39,450 bases of DNA, from positions 1-39,450 of the forward strand of contig MCGO01000288.1 of NCBI GenBank assembly GCA_002104985.1, in the 5' to 3' direction. Every line of letters begins with the position of its first letter. Position 1 is the stretch's first letter. This document shows positions 16,925 through 26,892 of this stretch, one piece after another. The position numbers were made by a program, and so were the translations under genes. The notes under the pieces are model-generated. The model was not told the origin of the DNA. It worked only from the letters and a program-made list of their open reading frames with translations, and ran no database searches. The DNA comes from Rhizoclosmatium globosum. Lineage: Eukaryota > Chytridiomycota > Chytridiomycetes > Chytridiales > Chytriomycetaceae.

Positions 16925-17400
16925 CTCACCTTTCTTACCTAGTCCATCGGAGTTTTGTCTTCAGACCAGCAAGTTACTCTTGGCCAAAAACTTCTAGAAG
17001 TAGGGCAATAGTTATGTTCCTGTTCGCTGTCTTGACCTGGGGAGTAGAAATATTCTGACATATGATTAAATATCTGTTTCTAAGCACCGTTTTGAATGAG
17101 CGAAGGGTTATTACATAACTACATTCCTTCAAGCGAATATTCTTGTCGCGGCACAAATTAAGAGTACGGTCTACTGTCACGGCAGGCTGTACGCAAAGCA
17201 GTTTCTTCCATTTAGTGTGCCTGTTCTAAAAAGCCAATAGTTAGTTCACCATCTCAATGAGGATAAACTTTTTGCCGAAAGGATTACCAACGAGTCCGCA
17301 TTTGCTTGCTTTAGACGGTTGACTATTTTTGAAATTGACATTTTCGAAAGCAGTGTTGTTAGAACCAATATTATATACCTCACTTTTCTTAGGGGTCGCC
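16925..17400 (-). pseudogene. Degenerate copy of the tandem-exon family
   Basis: At about 17100-17170 the minus strand encodes CRDKNIRLKECSY followed by GTAATA, matching the family motif that ends each repeat exon. At 16941-17010 it aligns base by base with the last exon of the gene at 18830-20850 (EVFG...CW.DD...MD) but carries stops and frame breaks. At 17290-17345 a third piece resembles the SFENVN segment seen near 18700. These are remnants, not an expressible gene. Confidence 0.6.
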
Positions 17401-17474
17401 TTTATTCCCCATCCACAAACAAAATCATACCAAGGGAAAAGAAATATGGAACGAATATGAACGAAAGATATAAG

Positions 17475-18309
17475 TTACTTTCGGCAGTGGTGCTTTTTGG
17501 CTTTCCTTTTTGCTTGCTTGGTGTTTGGTGAGGAAGGTTTCACAGACACTGGCTTGAGGATGTGCAAAGGGTTGGCCAGTTCCTGCTTCTTGGCATGAGC
17601 CGCGAGAAGCCGAGGAAGAGCTTCATAGTCCATGACAACCTTATCGTCAAACCATGACGCGACCCTCTTTCCGAACACCTCCTCAGCGGTGGGCCAATAG
17701 GCATCACTCTCACTCTTGAGTGGGGGGATTGGAAAATGGACTGGAGTAGCAACCAAGCTGCGAAGTACCACGATCTTACGCGTTCAATTAGTAAAGAGTC
17801 AAATTATAGAAGTACAAGGCTCACATATCCATAATCCGAGAAGCGGATATTTTTGTTAGAGCACATTGAAATGAAAGTGACATTGTCCTTCTCCAAAAAG
17901 TCCATCCCAGCCATTTCGATTTCATCTGCACGTGATTTAGTGTGGACGATTGGAGCCGGGACTTCCTCATAGAGAGTATCGGTAGAATCTTGGTCCATTA
18001 ATCTCTTCTCGCTGATACTATCAAAGTTAACAATGGCAATCATCTAAAATAGACTCAAGGATTTAGATTGATATAGAAGGTGAGAGACGAGAATCAGTGG
18101 GGTGGTTGATCAGAGGAGAAAGGAGTAGAGGACTTGAAAGGAGGGACCCTCACATTGTGATTTTGGTAATCTTCTGGAGGGAAACAAAGACAATGGCTCG
18201 TGAAATAGCCGGCTTTGTGTTCAATTTTCTCAAAAAATGGATTTTCAAATGAACGACTGTTTGGATGCTCGCATTCTATATTTCTAAACTTGAAGGGGTT
18301 GCCTTTTTT
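17475..18309 (-). CDS. Short member of the tandem-exon family, 5' end unresolved
   Basis: Exons 18154-18309, 17825-18043 and 17475-17774 join in phase 0. The first block (GNPFKFRNIECEHPNS ... FPPEDYQNHN) ends like exon 1 of the longer paralogue (PPPEDYQNSKN). The middle exon begins MIAIVNFDSISEKRLMDQDS and ends CSNKNIRFSDYGY. The last exon begins VVLRSLVA, carries YWPTAEEVFGKRVASWFDD and DYEALPRL, and finishes in a Lys/Arg tail (KQAKRKAKKHHCRK). Function is unknown and no known domain is recognised. It looks like the ancestral, unexpanded form: one KNI exon plus one VLRS/DYEALPRL exon. No start codon was found in the first block, so translation may start at the ATG at 18043, or an upstream exon is missing. 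Confidence 0.6.
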
Positions 18310-18829
18310 CTACAGAAAACAATCAAAAAGCAAAAAAGAAATTCAAAAGGGAAATTGAACAAAGAAGAATGAAAATCTACTTTCAGTGGTTTTGTTTCCT
18401 TCCCTTCTTTGTTTTTGGTTTGGAGGTGGTAGACGAGGTGTGTTTTGTTGACAATGTTATGGGAGTTGGAGAGATTATTGGTTTGGTTGCCTTCTGCTTC
18501 GTGGAATGAACTTCGATAAGCCGAGGGAGAGCTTCACCAAATCTCGCTTTTCATGAAGGCATCACAGAATTGATTGACTCGATCAAATTCGTATGCTGCC
18601 AATCTTGTTCTATTCAAATCAAGGCCACTACCCATGCTACCGGAACACATGGGTTCTTGCTTTTTTGAAAATTGATTACTTTTGATATTGACATTTTCAA
18701 ATGAACAACTGTTTGGATGCTCGCATTTTATACTTCTAAACTTGAAGGGGTTACCTTTATTTCCACAGAAAACAAACAAAAAGCAAAAAAGAAATTCAAA
18801 AGGGAAATTTAAAAATGAAGAATGAAATT
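18310..18829 (-). pseudogene. Truncated tandem copies of family 3' end and NPFKF exon
   Basis: The minus strand at about 18365-18530 encodes EALPRLIEVHSTKQKATKP and a PKTKKGRK tail. It is nearly a copy of the 3' end at 18830-18990 but lacks the upstream YWPT...DDY part. The segment 18690-18830 repeats 18235-18375 at high identity (shared TGTTTGGATGCTCGCATT and AAGAAATTCAAAAGGGAAAT). Together they show a roughly 460-bp segmental duplication. Complete splice structure is absent. Confidence 0.6.
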
Positions 18830-20850
18830 CTACTTTCGGCGGTTGTGTTTCCTTCCTTTCTTTGTTTTTGGTTTGGAGGTGGTAGGCAAGATGTGTTTGG
18901 TTGACAATGGCTCGGGGGTTGGGGAGCGGATTGATTTGGTTGCCGTTGGCTGCTTGGATTGGGCCGCAATAAGCCTTGGAAGAGCTTCGTAGTCCATTGG
19001 AGTTGTGTCGTCAGACCAGCAAGTGACCCTTGAGCCGAAAACCTCTTGGAAAGTGGGCCAATACTCCTTAATAGATGGCTTTTTAATACAAGCTACACGC
19101 TTAATAGGACACATTGGGACATTGGCGAATTTGGTCAAAGCGTGTGGTGTGGTTTGCAATTGGATCAGGGAAGCAACTACAGAACGAAGGACCAGGTCCT
19201 GTGCGTTATTGATTTAGTTGAAGAGTAGGATTAAAAAGAGGAACACTCACATAACTCGATTCCGAAAAGTGGTTGTTTTTGTCATAGCAAATTGTGGTAA
19301 ACAAAATATCTTCCGTTTGGAAGAACGCGTCAGAGGCCTTTTTCATAGCGATTTCACGTGCTTTTGTGTCTATTTGTGGGATAGGGGCGTCTTCATGGAG
19401 AGTGTCGGTGGAATCTTGTCCCGGTAATCTCTCAGTCTCCTCGTTGCTGGTGATGACGGCGAACATCTGAAACCCCCAACACATATTTATGTTGATTAGA
19501 GGTAAGAAATAGGAGAAGAAGTGGATTAAATGACACGCACCTTACTCTCGGATTCCTTTGGGTTGGTCATAATTTGAATGTCGGATAGTGGAGCAACAAA
19601 GGAACGGAGGACAAACGCCTGAGCGTGAGAATAGTAAATAAACAATTTAAAATAAGCCTTAAAGCGTACGTAATTGTCCGAGTAGTTAATATTCTTGTCT
19701 CGGCGAGTAGTAGTGAACGCAGTGTCTTCCATCTCCAAAAACACGAAAGAGGCTTGTTTGATTTCGATTTCACGCGCAATGGCTCCGATAGGGACCTTGG
19801 CGGCTTTGGCAGTGAATGGGAGAGTGACAGGAAAGGAGGGCAGGATGGGAGTCATGGAACGGAGGACCATCACCTGCCAGTGAGTGAGCAACAGAGTAAA
19901 TAAACACAACATCGTTTTAGAAGCTAAAAACGCTTACATATCCATGGTCTGAGTAGCGAATGTTCTTGTCTTGGCAGGTAGTAGCGAACACACTGTCTTC
20001 CATCTCCAAAAACACGACAGAGGCTTCTTTAATAGCAATTTCACGAAGAATGATAGCGACCTTGGCGGCTTTGGTAGCACAAGGGAAAATAACTTGGAAA
20101 AGGGGTGGGGCAGAAGTCGTGGAACGGAGGACCATCACCTGAGCGTGTACAAGAGTAAATAAAGTATCGTAAAATGAAGCTACAAAACTCTTACATGTCC
20201 ATGGTTTGAGTAGCGAATATTCTTGTTTCGGCAAATAGTAGCAAACGCACAGTCTTCAATCTCCAAAAACATGACAGAGGCTTCTTTGATTTCAATTTCA
20301 CGCGCAATGATAGGGACCTTGGTAGCACATGGGAAAACAACTTGGAAACGGAGGAGGGTGGGAGTCATGGAACGGAGGACCATTGCCTGAGCGTGGAAAA
20401 GAGTAAATAAAGCAGCGTAAAATGAAGATACAAAACGCCTACATATCCATGGCTTGAGTAGCGAATATTCTTGTTTCGACAAATAGTAGCAAACGCACAG
20501 TCTTCGATCTCCAAAAACGCAATAGAGGCCTGTTCAATTTTAATTGCTCGACGTTCAGAGTCGACTTCCGAAACAGAAACATCATCGGAGAGAGTTGCGT
20601 TTGAGTCTTGTTGAACGAGTCTCTTGTTGTTGATGATACTGATGCTTTGGATAGCGGCAATCATCTGTAATCAAGTAACAAATTTCAGATTGATTGAAAG
20701 GTGAGATGTACGAGGAGAGGTGTAGTCGACATAAAGGAAAGAAGGAGAGGAGGAGGGGAAAGAGGGACGGCTCACATTTTTTGAATTCTGGTAATCTTCT
20801 GGAGGGGGATCAGGGAAGTGACAATTGCTCGCCAAACAAATTGGAATCAT
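18830..20850 (-). CDS. Unrecognised protein built from tandemly duplicated exons (8 exons)
   Basis: Exons are 20776-20850, 20443-20664, 20195-20386, 19938-20138, 19670-19873, 19541-19618, 19251-19466 and 18830-19198. Every junction is GT-AG and phase 0, giving about 518 residues. Exons 3-5 are near copies: each starts with MVLRS, contains EASV-FLE-ED, and ends KNIRYS--GY or a variant. Exons 2 and 7 share a different head (Q-DS--TL) with the same tail. Exons 6 and 8 restart with VLRS. The last exon adds YWPTFQEVFGSRVTCWSDD, MDYEALPRL and a basic tail (KPKTKKGRKHNRRK) suggesting nuclear location. Introns between the repeats are also alike (about 50-65 nt, ending CACGCTCAG). No known domain is recognised and no function is assigned. 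The start at 20850 is the first in-frame ATG, close to the divergent NDOR1 start. Confidence 0.75.
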
Positions 20851-20961
20851 GTTCAAGTTTTCTTTGTGCACTCTGAAGTGATACTGTGTCTCTTTTCTCT
20901 TTTCTCTCTTCTCTTTTCTTTTATCTACTTAATATTTTCTTGTGATTCGATCTTGACACGA

Positions 20962-23900
20962 ATGACATCTCCAGCACCACCACCAGCACCAACTTCGCCT
21001 TCTCGAGGGCAGTTAGTGATCCTGTACGGCAGCGAGACGGGCACAGCGGAGGAGTGTGCGCATTCGCTCAGGCGCGAGTCGAAGCGGCGCGGGTTCGAGG
21101 CTTTTGTGACGTCGCTTGATTCGTGGCGGCGCAGCGAACTTGTTTCTGAGTCAGCGAATTGCGTGTTTGTGTTTGTTGTTTCGACGACGGGCCAAGGCGC
21201 CGAACCACGAAACATGACTCGGTTTTGGAAGTGGCTTCTTCGGAAGTCGCTTGATGGTTTGTTTGGCGGAAGAAGTGTTGCCGTGTTTGGTCTGGGCGAC
21301 AGTGCGTATCCGAAGTGAGTGTTTGTTTTGTTACTTGTTTGTTACACTTGTTTGTTGAACAGTAAAACTAGATTCAACTACCCCGCAAAGAAGCTGTTCA
21401 AACGTTTGATCCAACTGGGTGCAACTCCCTTGCTCGGAAGGGGCGATGGCGACGACCAGCACCCTCTTGGACTCGACGGTGCATTCGATCCGTGGTGCAA
21501 TAAGCTGTGGGAGGCTCTGGATGCCCGCTTTCCGGTTCCGCCAAACTTTACTATCCTGCCAAAGAACATTCTGCCGCCACCTACTTACTCGATTCAGTTT
21601 CTGACCACCTCGGATATTCCTCAAACAACTACCCCACCAACTCTCTATACAGCAAAATGTATTCAGAATACTCGCATCACTCATCCCGCACACTTTCAAG
21701 ATGTTCGTCACATGGTCTTTGATCTATCCAACACATCTGCAAACCCACCCACCTACTCTCCTGCGGATGTCATGACTATCTATCCTTCAAACTCTGCCTC
21801 AGATGTCCAAGAAGCCCTCGACTTTTTCGAATGGTCCGACATTGCCGACACTCCCTTCCACCTCATTTCTTCTACGTCTACAACAACAACAACATCACCA
21901 ACAACAAACTCCCTCCCATTCCCTCAAACCCTTACCCTCCGCCAAACACTCACCCACCACCTAAACCTCTTTGGTCGTCCCACTTCCCGCCACTTTTTCC
22001 ACCTCCTCTCCTTCTTTACCACCGATGTCATGCATGCTGAGAAATTGCAGGAGTTTGCGTCTAGTGAAGGCCATGAAGAGGTTTTTGCGTATTGTCATAA
22101 ACTGAGGCGTACTGTTTTTGAGGTCATTCAGGATTTTCATTCTTGTAGAGGTACGTGAAGAGTGTGAGGAACGAGCGAGACTGACGGAGTCGGAAACTGA
22201 CGGAGTCGGACCGACGAAGTCGGAGGAAGTGCGAGGAACGAGCATAGAAGGAGCGAGGAACGAGCGAGACTGACGAAGTTGGAAAGAGTGCGAGGAACGA
22301 GCGTAGAAAGAGCGAGGAACGAGCGTAGAAAGAGCGAGGAACGAGCGTAGAAAGAGCGAGGAACGAGCGAGACTGACGGACTAGGAGGAAGTGCGAGGAA
22401 CGAGCGAGATCGACGAAGTCGGAAGGAGTGCGTGGAGCGAGCGCGAGGAACGAGCGAGACTGTCAAACTCGAAAGGAGTGCGAGGAACGAGTGTAGAAAG
22501 AGCGAGCAACGAGCGAGACTGACGGAGTCGGAAACTGACGGAGTCGGACCGACGAAGTCGGAGGAAGTGCGAGGAACGAGCATAGAAGGAGCGAGGAACG
22601 AGCGAGAATGACGGACTAGGAGGAAGTGCGAGCGAGACGGACAAAGTCGGAAAGAGTGCGAGGAACGAGCATAGAAGGAGCGAGGAACGAGCGAGGAGCG
22701 AGACTGACAAAGTCGGAGGAAGTACGAGGAACGAGCATAGAAAGAGGAAGGAACGAGCGAGATCGACGAAGTCGGAAGGTGCGAGGAAAGAGCATAGAAG
22801 TAGTGATGAAGGAGCAAGGAGATGGACAGAGAAGCAAAGTGTGCGAGGAACGAGCGAGACTGACAATGTCGGAAAGAGTGCGAGGAACGAGCGAGACTGA
22901 CAAAGTCGGAAAGAGTGCGAGGAACGAGCGTAGAAAGAGGAAGGAACGAGCGAGATTGACGAAATCGGAAGGTGCGAGGAACGAGCGTAGAAAGAGCGAG
23001 GAACGAGCAACAAAAAAAAACGCGGTGGGGAACGAATATAAAGGAACTAGCGAGGAGATGGACGGAGTCTGAAAGAGTGCGAGGAACGAGCATAGAAGGA
23101 AGGGTGGGGAATGAGTACAGACGCGTGGAACACACAAATAGAGGAGATACACCCGTTACACCCCCTACGATTTTTGGCTAACAACCATTCACACTACAGG
23201 AAAAATTCCACCTGCATACATATTCGATCTAATCGCGCCTCTACGTCCCAAACAATATTCAATCTCATCCATCACTCCAAATGCAATCGACTTGACGGTC
23301 GGGGTCGTGCAGTACAAGACTCGTATGGCGAAACTCCGTGAGGGTGTTTGTACAAAGTACTTGGCGAGTTTGGAACCTGGAGTCAGCACCGTCACATACA
23401 AAATCGAAAAGGGAACCATGTCTGTTCCTGAGTCTGCAGCACTCCCTGTTGTCCTGATTGGCGCTGGAACTGGTATCGCGCCGATGAGGAGTCTGCTTTT
23501 GAAGCGGGTGGAGCAAGGAGCTGTTGAGAATGTTCTGTTTACGGGATACCGTGGGAGACAGTGGGACTATCTATATGGGGCAGAGTTTGAGCAGTTGGAG
23601 AGTCAAGAAAAGCTGAAACTCTTTAACGCGTTCTCGCGTGAAGATGCAGTTGAGTCTCTTCTCTTTTCTTTTTGATTGCAAAGGGTTGATGTGGTACTAG
23701 AACAAGGTGGTGTACATCCAGCATCGAATGGCAGAGCAAGCAGACTTGATTTGGGACGTTGTTCAACGGGGAGGGTATATTTATGTTTCAGGGTATGTTT
23801 TTCTTCTTATCGTTCGTTCTTATCCTTACTTAAAATTAATATGCGCTGTAGGAATGCGCAACGTATTCCAAAGAGTGTAAACGGCGCACTTGTTGACATT

Positions 23901-23996
23901 TTCAAATTGAAAGGAGGAATGAGTGAAGAAGCCGCTCTTGAGCTTTTGGGCAAGTTGGAAAAGGAGAGACGATACCAGTCAGAATGCTGGGTCTAA
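20962..23996 (+). CDS. TAH18: NADPH-dependent diflavin oxidoreductase (NDOR1/Tah18)
   Basis: Exons 20962-21314, 21363-22150, 23200-23648, 23701-23792 and 23852-23996 give about 608 residues, the normal family length. The FMN flavodoxin domain opens with LVILYGSETGTAEECAHSL and contains STTGQGAEPRNMTRFWKWLL and VFGLGDSAYPN. The FAD domain follows, with LGRGDGDDQHPLGLDGAF, TDVMHAEKL and RPKQYSISS. The NADPH domain has IGAGTGIAPMRSLL, FSREDA, VYIQHRM and YVSGNAQRIP, and ends in ECWV with the usual terminal aromatic. The enzyme passes electrons from NADPH through FAD and FMN to Dre2/CIAPIN1 in cytosolic iron-sulfur cluster assembly. The second intron (22151-23199) is 1,049 nt and filled with degenerate repeats, yet flanking codons are intact. 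AATAAA is at 24028. Confidence 0.95.
22151..23199 (+). repeat. Repeat-filled 1,049-nt intron of the NDOR1 gene
   Basis: From about 22155 to 23110 the sequence is a purine-rich, degenerate minisatellite built on GTGCGAGGAACGAGCG, TAGAAAGAGCGAGGAACGAG and GAGACTGACGAAGTCGGA. Higher-order duplication is visible: the block at 22180-22260 reappears at 22515-22595. The tract has few stops, so long open frames exist on both strands by composition alone. Donor GTACGT and acceptor CACTACAG are ordinary. Confidence 0.85.
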
Positions 23997-24514
23997 TGTG
24001 TTTGATTATTTGAATTGATGACGGCGTAATAAAATATCGCAAAGTATATTTGTGTGTTAAATGTTCATCATTTAAGGGTCCAAATCCATCGAGGTATGGG
24101 TGCTTGAATGGATCAAGAACGCTTGCCTGTCAAAGTAATTGGAATGGATGTGTCCATGCTTGGTTAATTAAGAGACACTTTGCGGGTGGCACAAATTTGT
24201 CGATTTGTGATACGAATTGGAAACGTTGGTCTATTTAAGAAAATCTAGCAAGAACAGTCCATAATATTACAGAAGGAGAAAACACGCGAAAAAATAGACT
24301 CGCTCAGCAGTCTGCAGCTTGGAATTAAGGGTGACAGGGGTGCGTGTCATTTTGGGTGTGGTGCCTCCCACTCAAATTTTTTAGATGGTCATGTCCCCTC
24401 ACGTGGAAAGCATCACGTGCCGCATCACAAGTTCAGTGGAAAGCCAGTTCGAACTGATATAAATATCCTGCCGAGTTTTCTGGGCATTTTGTATCAAACA
24501 ACAACAACAATCCT
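23997..24514 (+). promoter_or_regulatory. Intergenic region and promoter of chitinase 1
   Basis: After the NDOR1 AATAAA (24028) nothing coding is seen. Two perfect CACGTG palindromes (24400-24405 and 24414-24419) lie 14 bp apart. A TATAAATA box follows at 24458-24465, about 50 bp before the ATG at 24515. CACGTG is the classical bHLH site. The factor involved is unknown. Confidence 0.55.
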
Positions 24515-26592
24515 ATGAAGCTCGCTCTTATTGCTGCAACCCTTGTTGCTGTTGCCCAAGCGCAAACTGCCTGTGCTCCTCCATACGACTCTACCAAGAC
24601 ATACTTGAAGGGAGACGTTGCCAGCGAGAACGGAAACAACTATGTTGCCAACTGGTGGGCTCTTAACAACGACCCAGCTGCCAACTCTGGTTCCTGGGGA
24701 CAGTGGACTAACCAAGGTCCATGTGGATCTGGACCAGCTACTACCACTGCTGCTGTTGTCAAGACTACCACTGCCGCTGTCGTGCCAACCACCACTGCCG
24801 CCGTCGTTCCAACTACCACCGCTGCCGTTGTGAAGACCACCACCGCCGTTGTCGTTCCAACAACTACCGCTGCTGTTGTTAAGACTACCACTGCTGCCGT
24901 TGTTCAAACTACCACCGCCGCCCAGGTCAAGACCACCACAACCGCTGCCGCTGTCGCTACCACTGCCGCTGCTGTTACCACCACTCAAGGTTCCAGCAAC
25001 GTCGCGTGTTACCCCAACTGGACCGCCACACCATTCGGCGCTGGTCAGATTCCTTACAACACTGGAGACCTTGTTTCCTACAACGGCCAGAACTGGGTCG
25101 TTGGATACCAGGGAGCTGCTGGACCACCGAACGCTGCTGCCGGTGGAGGTTGGACTCTCCAGGGACCATGTAACGGTTCCTTCCAACACAAGCCATTCAC
25201 CACTCCAGGTGTCATCGGTTACTGGACTCAATGGTCCATGTACTCTCGTCGTCAGAACGCTATCGACCAGTTGGACTTGACTGGATTCACTGGAATCAAC
25301 TACGCGTTCGGTAAGAATTTTTTCGTTATTATGGGCTTATAAAATCTAACCAAACTATAGTCAATGCTCTTGCCGACGGATCTTTGGCGTCCTTTGACTC
25401 TAACGCCGATCTTAACTACATGAGAAAGTTCGCTGCTCTTCGTTACAAGTACCCCAACTTGAAGACCGTGGTCTCCATTGGTGGATGGTCTGGTTCTCGT
25501 TACTTCTCCAGCATTGCCAAGTCTGCTGCTACCATCCAGACTTTCGTCAAAAACGTTCACACTTTCTTGGACACCGAAGGTTTTGACGGTGTTGACATTG
25601 ATTGGGAGGTGTGTATTGATTCCCAATGAACTATCAATTACTAACTCCTTATTTCATTAGTACCCTGGAGGTGGAGGTCTCACCTGTAACGCCGTTGACC
25701 CAGCGGACGTTTCCAACTTTGTCAACCTTCTTGCTGCCCTTCGTGCTGAACTTGGTCCAGACCGTACCATCTCTCTGGCCGTTTCTGCCGAAGTTGAGCA
25801 CTACGTCGATGGAAACACCAAAGTCAACCGTATCCCAGACATTCTCAAGTACGTTTCCTACATCCAGATCATGTCTTACGACTTCTACGGATCTTGGGAC
25901 AGCTACTCTGACTTCGTAAGTTTTCTGACATTCCCCCACAAATATGCTCATTCCAAATACCCTAGAACTCCCCATTGTTCTCTCCAAGAAACGGCACCAG
26001 TGACCCAGTTGAGCCACCTTCCAACAACGTTGGTTACAGTCAGCCACTCTCTATCTCTGCCGCCGTTAACGCCTGGATCGGTGCCGGTGCCAAACCATCC
26101 CAACTGACCAGCGGTCTTGCTTTCTACGGTCGTTCCTGGTCAGTCACTTCCAGCGCTAACAACGGTCTTTACCAGCCATGTGTGTCTGCTGACTCAAACA
26201 CTGGATGTGGAGTTATTGGAGACTACCTCGATGCTGCCAAGTGGCAAGACCCATGTGGTGGTTCATACAACTCTGGAGTCTGGATGTACAACAACTTGCG
26301 TGGAGCTGCCAACTCCGGCGGTCAACAAGCTTCTGCTCCTCTTGCGTCTGGTCCAACTACTGCCTCCAACGGATGGACTCGTCAGTACTTTGACTTTGCT
26401 CAAAACCCAACTGTCTACACTGCAAGCTACCTTAACAGACCTACTGTTGTCTCTTACGATGACCCAGTTTCCATCAAGGCTAAGGCTCAATGGTCCAAGA
26501 CTGCTGGTCTTGGTGGAGTTATGATCTGGGAGTTGTCTCAGGACTACAACCAGGAGTTGATCACTGCCACCAGAGCGGGATGGGGTAACTAA
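24515..26592 (+). CDS. Secreted GH18 chitinase with two chitin-binding modules
   Basis: Exons 24515-25310, 25361-25608, 25661-25915 and 25966-26592 give about 641 residues. A signal peptide (MKLALIAATLVAVAQAQ) precedes a CBM5/12-like module (CAPPYDSTKTYLKGD...NNYVANWW...QWTNQGPC). A low-complexity linker of about 90 residues repeats TTTAAVVP/K and is probably O-glycosylated. A second CBM5/12-like module follows (CYPNWTATPFGAGQIPYN to TLQGPC). The GH18 barrel has VIGYWTQW, VSIGGWSGSRYFS and the catalytic FDGVDIDWE (acid Glu at residue 348, the last codon of exon 2). IQIMSYDFYGSW and MIWELSQD complete the barrel. It cleaves internal bonds in chitin outside the cell. All expected active-site residues are present. 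Codon bias suggests strong expression. AATAAA is at 26670. Confidence 0.95.
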
Positions 26593-26892
26593 ACAAATCT
26601 CCTGAGCTATGCTGTTGATATCTCGACATTCTATTGTTTTTTCGATATTCGTGATTTCTCTATGAAACCAATAAATAATGAGCTAGTATACTAGATATGT
26701 TCAACTATTTCACCGTCTTTGCACAAAGACCCTTGTTTTGTAGTCGCGCCCATCAAGTCGTGAAGGTGAAACTGGATGAAGTCATGTGAGTCTCACTCAT
26801 TTCCACTTCGAAGTCATGTGATCCTTTGAAGTTTATTGGGGCACAAAAACGTGAGGCACATTCAATTCTTCCCAACAACTCACATCCTATCA
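26593..26892 (+). promoter_or_regulatory. Intergenic region and promoter of chitinase 2
   Basis: Contains AATAAA (26670) of chitinase 1. The 12-mer GAAGTCATGTGA occurs twice (26778-26789 and 26810-26821). Its CATGTG core is a variant of the CACGTG sites before chitinase 1. No clear TATA box was seen. Confidence 0.45.

Noticed and set aside
22137..23135. 332-residue open frame on the minus strand rich in Ser/Arg/Leu (LVPRTLSD repeats)
   Set aside because: It is antisense to the NDOR1 intron repeat. The tract lacks stops in several frames on both strands because of its repeat composition, and the flanking NDOR1 codons require it to be an intron.
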